This document shows positions 1-9,739 of a stretch of DNA of 44,531 nt, one piece after another (the first letter of the stretch is position 1; each line of letters opens with the position of its first letter). The notes under the pieces are model-generated. The model searched no databases. It saw only the letters and a program-made list of their open reading frames with translations, and was not told the origin of the DNA. Location of the stretch: assembly GCA_002439605.1 (NCBI GenBank), contig DJOI01000023.1:1-44531 (forward strand). The letters run 5' to 3'. A program made the position numbers and the translations under genes. Source of the stretch: Candidatus Segatella mututuai. Lineage in GTDB: Bacteria; Bacteroidota; Bacteroidia; Bacteroidales; Bacteroidaceae.

Positions 1-135
1 AGTTGACCACTTTTAGCATTATTGTTAATATGAGTTGACTCAGTTATTACTTATTTATAATTTACGTTGACTCTCTTAATTTTAGTCATACTTATAGTTG
101 ACTACTTATGACTATAGTCACAAATAAAGTTGCCC
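1..135. repeat. Phased array of GTTGACT motifs
   Basis: GTTGAC(T/C) begins at 2, 34, 66 and 97, and a degenerate GTTGCCC begins at 129, so the period is 31-32 bp (about three helical turns). The sequence between copies is AT-rich and not conserved. A perfect 12-bp palindrome TGACTATAGTCA lies at 109-120. No gene is seen here. The array could be a multi-site operator for a regulator of the following genes, or the end of a larger repeat that starts to the left of the window. Confidence 0.6.
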
Positions 136-327
136 TTCATATCTCAGCAAAAAAAACATGTTGGGGGACAATCCTGAGCGTAGCTTTTTCATAAATTGCG
201 TTTTTTAGTAGCGGTTTTACACTCATTATGGTCAATTTTAACATTAATATTTAGCGAAAAAAGCAAAGAGGGTAAAATTGTATAAGAATTCGACAAAATA
301 ATATCATATATTTTCGACAAAATAGAA

Positions 328-335
328 TATCTTTG
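328..335 (+). promoter_or_regulatory. Bacteroidetes -7 box (TATCTTTG) for the gene at 426
   Basis: TATCTTTG followed by CAACC matches the TAnnTTTG -7 consensus of the Bacteroidetes primary sigma factor. The same TATCTTTGCAACC string recurs at the operon B promoter at 9638. It leaves a leader of about 85 nt before the ATG at 426. Confidence 0.7.
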
Positions 336-425
336 CAACCATGAATGAGAAATCATTTCACAAACCAAAAAAATGAACAATTAGTATAAACCTTATTAAA
401 CCTATTAATTAAACAATTAAAGCTT

Positions 426-1424
426 ATGAAAAAGTTATTTACTTTTATTGCATGTGCATTGTTTGCCATATCAGCTAGTGCTTACGAGCAGATTTCTACG
501 TCCTTTGGGTCTTGGGGCGCAGGCTGTACAGTGGAGGGAAATACCTTGACGTTTACTGAAGCTTGGAAAGGTGCTGGTGTTGGCTTTGTGACAGGCGATG
601 GAGAAACGGAACCTAAAAAGTGTACAGATATGTCTGATTATGACTATCTTTGGTTAACGTTCAGTGAGACAACTTGCGACTTTCAGTTGACTACTCAGTA
701 TACGTTAGGTTATAATCAGGACGTGACAGTAGGTTGTGTTGCGGGTTCTTTGGTCGCAGGTGTAAAACTCAATGAGAATTATAGCGATCAATTTGCTCAG
801 TATTATATCCAATCAAAATCAGTGGGTAAGGTGGCCGTGACAGGTGCTTATGTAGGTACTGAAAAAGAGTATAAGGAGTTCTTGGATAAGAATAAGGTGC
901 AGAAGAGTCCAGTCGACTTGACAGGTTGGGGCAAATGGGATCCTGCTATTGACATTGTTGAAAATGCCGATGGAACGATGTCTATAACATATCCTGATGC
1001 ATGGAAGGGTGCTAACAAATGGTTTGGTGCAAAGGACTGCTCTGCTTTTGACTATGCTGTATTGGAAATTGCTGAACCTGTAGAGTTCCAAACTCAATTG
1101 TGGTTGCAGTACAATGAGTCGAAAGATGAAAATAATAGTGCAGAGGCATTCATTGAGCCAGGTGAAACTTCAGTAAAACTTGCTTTGGATGAGCGTAAGA
1201 ACAAGGTGGATCAGATTGCAGTTCAGACAAGTACCACTGGTACAGTTACAATCAAAGCTATTTATTTCTGCACAAAGGATTATAATCCATCTACTGGCAT
1301 TTCAAACGCAGTGGCAGCTCCTACTGCTAAGGTTTCTAAGATTTTCAACCTCGCAGGTCGGCAGGTTGATGCATCTTATAAGGGCGTAGTCATCAAGGGT
1401 GGTAAGAAGTACGTTCAGAAATAA
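426..1424 (+). CDS. Secreted protein with two tandem binding-like domains and a sorting-type C-terminus
   Basis: The 332-residue protein has a signal peptide (MKKLFTFIACALFAISASA, cleavage after ASA). Two halves, about residues 22-155 and 165-290, share the same landmarks: an aromatic/Gly start (GSWG, GWGKW), AWKGA, a D-Y (L/V)-LxxxE strand, FQ-x(3-5)-QY, a VKL strand, and a final strand leading to EYK or DYN. The halves therefore look like a duplicated beta-sandwich domain, possibly carbohydrate-binding. The last 35 residues (KIFNLAGRQV then KGVVIKGGKKYVQK) resemble the type A C-terminal domains of Bacteroidetes secreted proteins, which suggests T9SS export. No catalytic motif is recognised. 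Its place directly upstream of the mannan locus hints at glycan binding on the cell surface; that is inference. Confidence 0.75.
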   Translation: MKKLFTFIACALFAISASAYEQISTSFGSWGAGCTVEGNTLTFTEAWKGAGVGFVTGDGETEPKKCTDMSDYDYLWLTFSETTCDFQLTTQYTLGYNQDVTVGCVAGSLVAGVKLNENYSDQFAQYYIQSKSVGKVAVTGAYVGTEKEYKEFLDKNKVQKSPVDLTGWGKWDPAIDIVENADGTMSITYPDAWKGANKWFGAKDCSAFDYAVLEIAEPVEFQTQLWLQYNESKDENNSAEAFIEPGETSVKLALDERKNKVDQIAVQTSTTGTVTIKAIYFCTKDYNPSTGISNAVAAPTAKVSKIFNLAGRQVDASYKGVVIKGGKKYVQK

Positions 1425-1492
1425 TAGAAAATAGAATGCGTCGTCAATCTATCTTGAAATTGGTATAGAGTTGGTAAATGTATAAAATTTAG

Positions 1493-1533
1493 GGGTGATA
1501 AGTTCTAACTATATGAATTTATCATCCTTTTTT
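1493..1533 (+). terminator. Rho-independent terminator after the gene at 426
   Basis: A 9-bp stem (1493-1501 with 1519-1527, one G-T wobble) with a 17-nt loop is followed by six T residues. It separates the upstream gene from the susC promoter. Confidence 0.7.
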
Positions 1534-1597
1534 GGGTTAAAGCAAATAAATGCTAATAATAGACAAAATAGTATTATATAGTAAAAGAAAATTGTAT

Positions 1598-1605
1598 TAA
1601 CTTTG
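1598..1605 (+). promoter_or_regulatory. -7 box (TAACTTTG) for the susC operon
   Basis: TAACTTTG fits TAnnTTTG and lies about 105 nt upstream of the susC ATG. The leader contains a short TGTCA/TGACA hairpin near 1637-1650. Confidence 0.7.
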
Positions 1606-1709
1606 TAATCGAAATATACAATCTATACAACCTGCTTGTCAAAAATGACAAAGACTATATGAAGCCGTTAAAGGAATAAACAACGATTATAACTAACAAT
1701 AATTTACGT

Positions 1710-4700
1710 ATGAAAAGAATAGTATTTGCTATCGCAGCTCTCTCCTTGAGTAGCCAGCTGTACGCCCAGAGCAAATTGACTGGTACCATTCTGGATGGTA
1801 GCATGAACAATGAACCTTTGATAGGCGCAAGCATCATTGTGGAAGGTACTGGCACGGGAGGAGTCTCCGACATGGACGGAAAATTTTCTATCATTCTGCC
1901 CAAAGGTAAAACTCGTATCAAGATTTCGAGTGTGGGCATGAAAACCCAAATGGTTAATGTGGCGGGTAAATCCTCTATTACTATTGTTATGCAGGAAGAT
2001 TCCAAGTTGATGGATGAAGTGGTGGTAGTAGGTTACGGCACGATGAAGAAAAGTGACCTTAGTGGTGCTTTGAGCTCTTTGAAGGGGGAGGACTTGATGA
2101 AAGGTGGTGCACTTGACTTGGCTCACGGTATGCAGGGTAAGGTGGCAGGTGTGCAGATCAATCAGAGTGATGGTGCTCCTGGTGGCGGTATGAGTATCGT
2201 GGTACGTGGCGCCAACTCTTTCTCAACTTCTTCTCAGCCTCTTTACATTGTTGATGGCATCCCATTCGATACTGGTTCTGCTCCAAGCAATGGCGCTACA
2301 CAGAATGAGCAGAGTAGCAACCCATTGAGCATGATTAACCCTCATGATATCGAAAATATCGAAATCTTGAAGGATGCTTCTGCCACTGCCATTTATGGTT
2401 CTCGTGGTGCCAATGGTGTCGTAATCATCACAACCAAGCGTGGTAAGGCTGGCAAGCCAAAGGTCGAGTTCTCTGGTAACTGGGGCTTCTCTCATATCTC
2501 TAAGAAGATAGATATGTTGGATCCTGTAACTTATGCTACTTATCAGAACGAGCAGGTTATTAATGATCAGTACTACTTGGGCTCTCGTACTACGAATTTA
2601 GCTTATCCTGGTACTTGGGGATATCAGTATTATCCTGATGGACATGCTAACTATAATACGGGTAAGTATACTGGTAAACCTGAGGATTATGCACATCCAG
2701 GCTGGTACTATGATGCTTATGGTAATGCTACGCAGATTGATGTTGCCGACTGGCAAGATGAAATCTTCCAGACGGCTTTCCAGCACGACTATAACCTTAG
2801 TGTAAGCGGTGGTGACGACAAGGGATATTATTCTTTCTCGGGCAACTATGCCAAGCAGGATGGTACCATCAAAAACTCTGGCTATGAGCGTTATGCCCTT
2901 CGTGCCAATATTGCACGTCACGTATATAGCTGGTTGGAGATAGGTACTAACCAGAGCTTTACGAATAGTACAACCAACTTTGCCAATACCTTGAGCTATA
3001 ATACAGGTGTAGTACGTTCTGCTTTGTTGTTCCCTCCAACATACGGTCCTAATACGGATACTACCCAGATGGATGATCTCAACTGGTTGGCGGCTAATCC
3101 TTCAGCTTACGTGAACAGTGCCAAGGATGAATTGCATAGCATCAACTACTTCAGTAGTTCTTTTGTAGAGATTAAGTTGTTCCCATTCTTGAAGTTCCGC
3201 CAGAACTTGGGTCTCTCTTACAATGATTCTCATCGTGGTAGCTACTATGACCGTCATACCCAGGAAGGTAAGGCTCCTACTAATGGTAAGGCTAGCCGTG
3301 CTAGCAATATCTGGAAGAGCTTGACCGCTGAGTCTCTCTTGACTTTCGACTATACATTGAATAAAATTCATAAGTTTAATGCAGTCGCTGGTTTCACCGT
3401 AGAGAGTGCTTCTTGGGACAATAGCTCTATCTTGGCATCTAACTTCCCTGACGATTTGACACAAGATAACGACTTGAGTCGTGCACTCGACAAGGCTACT
3501 CTCTCAAGTGACAAGGGTACACAGCGCTTGGCTTCATTCTTGGGTCGTGTCAATTACTCATTGATGGACAAGTATCTCTTTACTGCATCTGTACGTTCTG
3601 ATGGCTCTTCTAAGTTTACAGACAAGAACAAGTGGGCTACGTTCCTTTCAGGTGCTTTCGCTTGGCGTATATCTGAGGAGAAGTTTATCAAGGACTTGAA
3701 CATCTTTTCTAACTTGAAGTTCCGTCTTTCTTATGGTGAGACTGGTAACCAGGGTATCGGTTCTTATCGTACCTTGCCACAGCTCGGAGTTGCCAACTAC
3801 CCATTTAGTGGAAGCATTCAGAGTGGTTCTGCCATGGTCTCTTGGCGTGGTCCTGTAGATGCTGACATCAAGTGGGAGACTACAGCCCAATATAATATTG
3901 GTGCAGATTTCGGATGGTTCAATAACCGTTTGACATTCACAGCCGATTACTATTATAAGAAGACACGTGACTTGTTGCAGGAAGTGAAGATACCTTCTTC
4001 TACAGGTTTCTCCAACAAGTTGACCAACTCTGGTAATGTAACCAACAGGGGTCTTGAGTTGACATTGGGCATCACGCCTATTGACAGCCACGACTGGCAT
4101 TGGAACATCAACGGTAACATGGCATTCAATAAGAATGAGATTGGTGGCTTGAACGGTGACCAGTATGCCAATACCTTGTGGTATGGAGCCGACAATGTCT
4201 TCATCCAGCGCAATGGTTGTCCTATCGGTGCCATCTATGGTTATGTGGAGGATGGATTCTATAACAACGAGGCTGCCGTACGTGCCGATCCACAATATAC
4301 TTTTGCCAGTGATGCTACGGTGAAGTCAAAGATAGGCGAGATTCGCTATTTAGACCTCAACAAGGATGGAAAAATTACAGAAGCAGACCGTACCATCATC
4401 GGTGATACCAACCCAGACTATACATGGGGATTGACTAACAACTTGACATGGAAGGACTTAACTCTCAGCTTCATGTTTCAGGGCTCTCAGGGAAATGATA
4501 TCTTCAATGGCAATTTACAGGATGTGAAGTTGGGCAACATTGGTAATATCCCTGTTGGTGCATACAACTCTCGTTGGACAGCAGACAATTACGAGAATGC
4601 CAAGTGGCCTAAGGCTTCTTCTGGTTATGAGCGTAATTTCTTGGTAAGTAATCGTTATGTAGAGGATGGCAGTTACATCAAGTTGAAGAACATCAGCTTG

Positions 4701-4910
4701 ACCTACAATTGGAATCATCCTTTCAAGAGCGTAGGTTTGGAGCGCTTGCAGTTCAGCTTCACAGCAACCAACGTATTTACTATTACAGATTATAGTTGGT
4801 ATGATCCAGATGTGAACGCATTCGGTAGTGACTCTTCTCGTCGTGGCGTGGATATCTACTCTTATCCATCAGCCCGTACCTTCACATTCGGTATCAATGC
4901 TACATTCTAA
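1710..4910 (+). CDS. susC: SusC-like TonB-dependent outer-membrane transporter of the mannan locus
   Basis: The protein has 1066 residues, the usual SusC size. A signal peptide (ending LYAQ, about residue 20) is followed by a carboxypeptidase-D-regulatory-like domain (about 22-100) and a TonB-box region (EVVVVGYGTMKKSDLSGA, about 106-123). Next come the plug domain (about 125-245, with the IEILKDASATAIYGSRGANG motif) and a 22-strand barrel ending in an aromatic F. It should import manno-oligosaccharides into the periplasm with energy from TonB/ExbBD, paired with the SusD protein 26 bp downstream. The mannan substrate is inferred from the neighbouring GH26, GH130 and epimerase genes. Confidence 0.95.
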   Translation: MKRIVFAIAALSLSSQLYAQSKLTGTILDGSMNNEPLIGASIIVEGTGTGGVSDMDGKFSIILPKGKTRIKISSVGMKTQMVNVAGKSSITIVMQEDSKLMDEVVVVGYGTMKKSDLSGALSSLKGEDLMKGGALDLAHGMQGKVAGVQINQSDGAPGGGMSIVVRGANSFSTSSQPLYIVDGIPFDTGSAPSNGATQNEQSSNPLSMINPHDIENIEILKDASATAIYGSRGANGVVIITTKRGKAGKPKVEFSGNWGFSHISKKIDMLDPVTYATYQNEQVINDQYYLGSRTTNLAYPGTWGYQYYPDGHANYNTGKYTGKPEDYAHPGWYYDAYGNATQIDVADWQDEIFQTAFQHDYNLSVSGGDDKGYYSFSGNYAKQDGTIKNSGYERYALRANIARHVYSWLEIGTNQSFTNSTTNFANTLSYNTGVVRSALLFPPTYGPNTDTTQMDDLNWLAANPSAYVNSAKDELHSINYFSSSFVEIKLFPFLKFRQNLGLSYNDSHRGSYYDRHTQEGKAPTNGKASRASNIWKSLTAESLLTFDYTLNKIHKFNAVAGFTVESASWDNSSILASNFPDDLTQDNDLSRALDKATLSSDKGTQRLASFLGRVNYSLMDKYLFTASVRSDGSSKFTDKNKWATFLSGAFAWRISEEKFIKDLNIFSNLKFRLSYGETGNQGIGSYRTLPQLGVANYPFSGSIQSGSAMVSWRGPVDADIKWETTAQYNIGADFGWFNNRLTFTADYYYKKTRDLLQEVKIPSSTGFSNKLTNSGNVTNRGLELTLGITPIDSHDWHWNINGNMAFNKNEIGGLNGDQYANTLWYGADNVFIQRNGCPIGAIYGYVEDGFYNNEAAVRADPQYTFASDATVKSKIGEIRYLDLNKDGKITEADRTIIGDTNPDYTWGLTNNLTWKDLTLSFMFQGSQGNDIFNGNLQDVKLGNIGNIPVGAYNSRWTADNYENAKWPKASSGYERNFLVSNRYVEDGSYIKLKNISLTYNWNHPFKSVGLERLQFSFTATNVFTITDYSWYDPDVNAFGSDSSRRGVDIYSYPSARTFTFGINATF

Positions 4911-4936
4911 AGATACATTATAAATAAAGAATCATT

Positions 4937-6694
4937 ATGAGAATTAATAAATATATATTTTCAGCTTTGTTGTTGGGATGTGGAGCGATGGTTACTACCT
5001 CCTGCAACGACTTTTTGACAGAGAAGCCAGAAAGTATGATTGGACCAGACAATGTCGGCGACTCTAAGGAGGCGGTCGATACTTGGGTGACTGGTGTATA
5101 CAGCAACTGGCTTTATGATATGTTCTGCTGGGGTGACTTCCCAAAGGTATTGGAACTTGATGCCGACTATATCTCAGGCCCAGACTGGTTGTTTGGATCC
5201 ATGGGCGCTGGTAACTTCCAGGCAGAGTCTGCCTTGGACAAGATGTGGAAAGGTCCTTATAATCTGATCAATGATGCCAACATCGCTGTTCGTTATATTT
5301 CATCCATGAATAGTGTTGACGAAGATTATAAAAACAATGCCATTGGTGAGTGCTATTTTCAGGAGGCATTTGCTTACTTTATGTTGGTTAGAGCTTACGG
5401 ACCTATCCCTTATATGGCAACGGATGTTAGTGCGAGTGGTGAGTTTATGCACAGCCGTCGCCCAGTGAAGGAAATCTATGATCACATCATTGAACTTTTG
5501 ACCAAGGCTTCGGAGTTGCTGTATCATCGTGATAACAGCAAGTACCAAACTGGTCATGTTTCTGCAGGTTCTGCTGCTGGTCTGTTGGCTAAGGTGTATG
5601 CCACCATGGCTTCTGCCGCTATGCCTGAGGGTACAGAGGTTAATGTTCGTACTGGTGAGCCATTCCGTACAGAGACCGTTGGCGGCAAGGAATACAAACT
5701 TTATCGTACACCTGCTACGGAGACATTCAAGAAAACGAAAGTGGAAGGGTATGAGAATATGGATCCACATGAACTCTACACCGAGGCTGCTAAGTGGGCG
5801 AAGAAGGTTATCGATGGAGAGTTTGGTACATACGAACTGACTGCATACAACTATCTCTGGTCTCGCAACCATCGTGACGATGCCGAGATGATGTGGGGCG
5901 TACGCTCTGCAGTTTCATCTGCATCCGATAATTATCGTACCAATATCCATACCAACTACTCTGGCTATAAGGAGAGTGCTGGTAGCGAGTTCTTGATCTC
6001 TGGTGGGTGGATGGGTTGCACCAATGCATGGTATCAACTCTTCGATGACCAAGACTTGCGTATAACTAAGGGTGTTCGCCATACTTGGAGATACTATTAT
6101 CAGGAAGATTACAATGGCTGTTTCTACTATCCTCAGTCATGGAGCGAGAAAATTACCGGTTATGATGTGTATGGCAATTATGTTCGTGAGCCAGACGCAG
6201 AGTATAAGAATACAGGCTATGCTTATCAGTATAATCAGAGTAGCGAGTGCTTGGCTTTCACGACCAAATATGATGATTGTGAGAATGATGCTTTGGAATA
6301 TCCAGACAGTTATTGGCCATTCCTTCGTTATGCCGATGTGCTTTTGATTTATGCTGAGGCCGAGACTGAACTTGGTGAGCTACAGGAGGCTATGAAGTAT
6401 CTTAACATCGTACGTAAGCGCTCCAATGCTAACCTGATGGAGAATGTTTCTACTCAGACAGGTATGCGTAGTAGCATCTTGGAGGAGCGTGCCAAGGAGT
6501 TCGCTTGTGAGGGTGATCGTCGTTGGGACTTGATTCGTTGGGGTATCTATCTCCAGGCGATGAATGCCATCGGTGGACGCGATGAGGCAAACATCAACAA
6601 GGCTCGTACCGAACGTAACTTGCTTTATCCTATCCCAACAGATGAAATCAATGTGAACGATAGTATCTCAACCAACAATCCTGGTTGGAACTAA
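4937..6694 (+). CDS. susD: SusD/RagB-family surface glycan-binding lipoprotein
   Basis: The 585-residue protein has a lipoprotein signal with the acylated Cys at residue 23 (TTSCND). The SusD-like N-terminal TPR region is followed by the RagB/SusD C-terminal signature (RYADVLLIYAEAE, then the EERAKEFACEGDRRWDLIRWG block) and a typical NPGWN end. It forms the lid of the SusC barrel and captures oligosaccharide at the cell surface. Its start is 26 bp after the susC stop, so the two are co-transcribed. The exact glycan cannot be read from the sequence; mannan is inferred from the locus. Confidence 0.95.
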   Translation: MRINKYIFSALLLGCGAMVTTSCNDFLTEKPESMIGPDNVGDSKEAVDTWVTGVYSNWLYDMFCWGDFPKVLELDADYISGPDWLFGSMGAGNFQAESALDKMWKGPYNLINDANIAVRYISSMNSVDEDYKNNAIGECYFQEAFAYFMLVRAYGPIPYMATDVSASGEFMHSRRPVKEIYDHIIELLTKASELLYHRDNSKYQTGHVSAGSAAGLLAKVYATMASAAMPEGTEVNVRTGEPFRTETVGGKEYKLYRTPATETFKKTKVEGYENMDPHELYTEAAKWAKKVIDGEFGTYELTAYNYLWSRNHRDDAEMMWGVRSAVSSASDNYRTNIHTNYSGYKESAGSEFLISGGWMGCTNAWYQLFDDQDLRITKGVRHTWRYYYQEDYNGCFYYPQSWSEKITGYDVYGNYVREPDAEYKNTGYAYQYNQSSECLAFTTKYDDCENDALEYPDSYWPFLRYADVLLIYAEAETELGELQEAMKYLNIVRKRSNANLMENVSTQTGMRSSILEERAKEFACEGDRRWDLIRWGIYLQAMNAIGGRDEANINKARTERNLLYPIPTDEINVNDSISTNNPGWN

Positions 6695-6721
6695 TGTTTA
6701 ATTCTTTTAAAGAATAACGAT

Positions 6722-7963
6722 ATGAAAATGAATATAAAGAATATAGGTCTATCTGCAATGGCAGTCATCGCTTTGGCATCATGCAGTGATGTGGTAGATT
6801 ATTCTGTGCCTGATAGAACTTCTAATTATGGTGCCCCTGCTATCAGCCAGATTTATGATGTGCAAGATACAGGTTATGTGTCACCTCTTAGCGGTGGCGC
6901 GCTTAACCAGATGATTCACATCAAAGGTCAGAACTTGGCTCAGGTCAAGAAAGTTCGCTTCAATGACGTGGATGTGGATGTACGCCAGATTTATGCTACG
7001 ACCAATGAGGCTTGGGTTAAGATTCCTCGTGTTATCCCAGGAGCACAGAACGATAGCCTTGTTTATGAAACCAATCAGGGCGAGGTGAAGATGTACTTCC
7101 CCATATCTATTCCTAGCGTAGAGATAGATGGTTTGAAAAACGAGTTTTCTCTTCAAGGAAACCAAGTACAGCTGAATGCTGAGTATATGGATCTTTATGG
7201 TTTCAATGATACAACCGAAACAAGCCCTGCTTCTGTTTATATCGAAAATGTGGAGGCAGGTTACAAACAAGTGTTGCATTGTGACTCTTGCTCGGAAAAC
7301 TTCACGAGTATTGTGATACCTAAAGATTGTCCAAACAATTCCTTGATACACTTCTCTTGGCATGAGATTTCTGGCGACAAGACTGCTACCATTCCTTATC
7401 GAATGACAGACCAGTTGATGTTTGGTGATTTCGGCGGTGATCTTGGCTGGTGGAATGACTGGGGAAAGGGACTTGTCACGGATGGCACAAAGAGTGGTGA
7501 CCCTGCGTCGCTTGGTTATAGTTTCCTCAGAGTCAAGGGTACTTTTGATGCTTGGTCTTGGAACAGCACTGGCTTTGGCTGTAATTGGAGATGGCTTGAT
7601 GCATCAGCTCATCCTGAAAAATATGTCTTGAAGTTTGAGGTATGTACCAATTCCTCTAATCCATTCAATAACTATGGCGACAATGGTGCTAATGGTAGTA
7701 AAAACGGTGGATATAACTTTACTCTTCAGGCTGGAGGTGATGGCAGATGTCAGTTTGATCCAGTGTCGATGGGTATCAATAATACCTATGGCAAATGGGT
7801 GACAGTATCTCTTCCTCTTACGGATGTGATAAAGGGTGGTGCTTTGCCTACTGAGGCTGACCAATGGATGGCCTTGGAGATGGTGATGCAGCCAAATACT
7901 GCTGATGCATGGAATGTAGACCACTGCTTTGGTCAGTTCCGCATCGAACCTAAAAAATATTAA
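6722..7963 (+). CDS. Surface glycan-binding lipoprotein (SusE-position, IPT/TIG-type)
   Basis: The 413-residue lipoprotein has the lipobox ALASC with Cys21, followed by SD and further acidic residues, as in surface-exposed Bacteroidetes lipoproteins. Residues about 40-130 look like an IPT/TIG immunoglobulin fold (IHIKGQNL, VKKVRFND, WVKIPRV), with a second Ig-like segment to about 225. The C-terminal half is rich in Trp and Gly (GDLGWWNDWG, WSWNSTGFGCNWRW), typical of the glycan-binding domain of SGBP-B proteins. It lies 27 bp after susD and 13 bp before the GH26 gene. Its likely role is to hold mannan at the surface. The fold is inferred from pattern. Confidence 0.75.
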   Translation: MKMNIKNIGLSAMAVIALASCSDVVDYSVPDRTSNYGAPAISQIYDVQDTGYVSPLSGGALNQMIHIKGQNLAQVKKVRFNDVDVDVRQIYATTNEAWVKIPRVIPGAQNDSLVYETNQGEVKMYFPISIPSVEIDGLKNEFSLQGNQVQLNAEYMDLYGFNDTTETSPASVYIENVEAGYKQVLHCDSCSENFTSIVIPKDCPNNSLIHFSWHEISGDKTATIPYRMTDQLMFGDFGGDLGWWNDWGKGLVTDGTKSGDPASLGYSFLRVKGTFDAWSWNSTGFGCNWRWLDASAHPEKYVLKFEVCTNSSNPFNNYGDNGANGSKNGGYNFTLQAGGDGRCQFDPVSMGINNTYGKWVTVSLPLTDVIKGGALPTEADQWMALEMVMQPNTADAWNVDHCFGQFRIEPKKY

Positions 7964-7976
7964 TGAAGATTAGATT

Positions 7977-9473
7977 ATGAAGAAGATGTTTTATATATGT
8001 GTGGCGATGTTGGCTATGACATTTGCTGCATGTTCTGACAATGATACCGATTATCAGCCTGCTCGTCATTTCGATGACCAGACAGCCCCTTCGGTCGTTT
8101 CGGTTTCGCCAGAAGATGGTGCTTCTGAATTGGATACATTCGTGAATGTGGTTGTCACGTACGATGAGCCAGTTTATGCTACGCCTAATACTTCTATCAG
8201 AGTTTACACTGACGACTCTACTTATTATTATGTAGATGATACCCTTTCTTATACAGAGGGTAACAAGTTAATCATTCCGTTGCATGCTAAGGCTGCCCAG
8301 AATTACAAGATTCAGGTAATGAAGCCAACAGTACGTGATAGTTCGTATAATTTCGCTTCAGATTATACCTTCAGTTTTTCAACTCGTGCATATAACAACT
8401 GGGATCCTGAGTTGTTCGACATTGCTCCAAACTTGGTGAATGCCAATGCTACTGAGCCAACAAAGAAGCTCTATAATTACTTGGTGGAGAATTTTGGTAA
8501 GAAGACTATCACTGGTGCCGTTGCCAATGTGAATTGGAATACAGAGAATGCGGAGAAAATGTACGATTTGACAGGTAAGTATCCTGCCCTCAACTGCTTT
8601 GACTTCATCCATTTTAATAATAGTAAACCATTGGGTAATGCCACTTGGATAGACTACACCAACACCAGCGTGGTAGAGGATTGGTACAACAACAATGGTA
8701 TCGTGGAGTGTATGTGGCACTGGAATGTTCCAGCTTCCGAAGATAAAGCAAATGACATTTCTTCTTATACCTGCTCAACCGATAAGACAACCTTTACTTG
8801 TAAGCAGGCTGTAAGAGAAGGTACTTGGGAAAATGAGCGTGTTAAGCGCGACTTGAATGTCATCGCCGACTATCTCTTGGCTCTTCAGGCTAAAGGAATC
8901 CCTGTCATCTGGCGTCCTCTCCATGAAGCACGAGGTAATTATGGCAAGTGGGGTAATGAAACTGGTGGCTCTTGGTTCTGGTGGGGATCAAATGGTCCAG
9001 TTCAGTTCAAGAAACTTTGGAAGTTGATGTATGATACTTTCAAGGCTAAGGGTGTCAATAATCTTATCTGGGTATGGACTTCTGAAGGTTATTATCAAGA
9101 TGAGAAAGATAAGAGTGTTACCAATGATGCAGCATGGTATCCTGGAGATGGATATGTTGACATCATCGCACGTGATTACTATTGCAAGAACCTGAATACG
9201 CCTTATCATTCTTCTTTGGCACAGGAGTATGAGGAGCTTCGCAAGATTACGGATGGAAAGAAGTTGATTACTCTTGGTGAGTGTGACGCTATACCTTCTA
9301 TCAATAATATGTTCAATGATGGCGCAATGTGGAGTTGGGTAATGCCATGGTATGGACAGGATGCTGATGGTATCAACTACTTCAACAGTGTATATAACAC
9401 TTCTTCGTTTATGAAGAACTTCTTCAACAACAAGAATGTTATCACACGTGATCAAGTGCCAAGTTTCAAGTAA
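7977..9473 (+). CDS. GH26 endo-beta-1,4-mannanase, surface lipoprotein
   Basis: The 498-residue protein has a lipoprotein signal (FAAC, Cys19) followed by the acidic run SDNDTD, which suggests export to the outer face. Residues about 35-130 form a Big_5-type Ig-like domain (APSVVSVSPEDGA). The GH26 catalytic domain spans about 150-490. The acid/base is Glu317 in WRPLHEARG and the nucleophile is Glu435 in LITLGECD; the cleft motif GGSWFWWG follows the first. It is the last gene of operon A, before the terminator at 9496. The expected reaction is retaining cleavage of beta-mannan or glucomannan into oligosaccharides for SusCD. Confidence 0.9.
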   Translation: MKKMFYICVAMLAMTFAACSDNDTDYQPARHFDDQTAPSVVSVSPEDGASELDTFVNVVVTYDEPVYATPNTSIRVYTDDSTYYYVDDTLSYTEGNKLIIPLHAKAAQNYKIQVMKPTVRDSSYNFASDYTFSFSTRAYNNWDPELFDIAPNLVNANATEPTKKLYNYLVENFGKKTITGAVANVNWNTENAEKMYDLTGKYPALNCFDFIHFNNSKPLGNATWIDYTNTSVVEDWYNNNGIVECMWHWNVPASEDKANDISSYTCSTDKTTFTCKQAVREGTWENERVKRDLNVIADYLLALQAKGIPVIWRPLHEARGNYGKWGNETGGSWFWWGSNGPVQFKKLWKLMYDTFKAKGVNNLIWVWTSEGYYQDEKDKSVTNDAAWYPGDGYVDIIARDYYCKNLNTPYHSSLAQEYEELRKITDGKKLITLGECDAIPSINNMFNDGAMWSWVMPWYGQDADGINYFNSVYNTSSFMKNFFNNKNVITRDQVPSFK

Positions 9474-9495
9474 AAAATAGTTGATATAATTTTAA

Positions 9496-9535
9496 GGTGG
9501 AGAATCCAGAACGAATAGGCTTTCTCCACCTTTTT
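9496..9535 (+). terminator. Terminator of operon A
   Basis: A perfect 9-bp stem GGTGGAGAA/TTCTCCACC (9496-9504 with 9522-9530) has a 17-nt loop and a T5 tail. It marks the end of the susC-to-GH26 operon. Confidence 0.85.
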
Positions 9536-9637
9536 CTTTGTTTTTCTTGCTGAGGAAAATGAATGACTTTTTTTTACTTTGTAAAGATAGTACAATTATT
9601 AAGCAAAATAATACAAGTATGTTTCGAAAAAAAGTGT

Positions 9638-9645
9638 TATCTTTG
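9638..9645 (+). promoter_or_regulatory. -7 box (TATCTTTG) for operon B
   Basis: TATCTTTGCAACC is identical over 13 bases to the promoter at 328, with a similar TTTCGA stretch about 15 bp upstream. It leaves a leader of about 90 nt to the ATG at 9740. The shared promoter sequence suggests joint control of the locus. Confidence 0.75.
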
Positions 9646-9739
9646 CAACCGTAAATGGTTGTGAGTATTCTCGTTCCTACTAAATGCATATAAAAAACTT
9701 AATTTAAACTTCAACTAACAATACAAACTATACATAGAA

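Noticed and set aside
1..135. CRISPR array
   Set aside because: The repeated unit is only 7-8 bp and the spacing of 31-32 bp includes no long conserved repeat, unlike CRISPR repeats of 24-40 bp.
3648..4295. 215-codon minus-strand open frame inside susC
   Set aside because: It is a shadow of the susC barrel region; the composition is that of antisense sequence.
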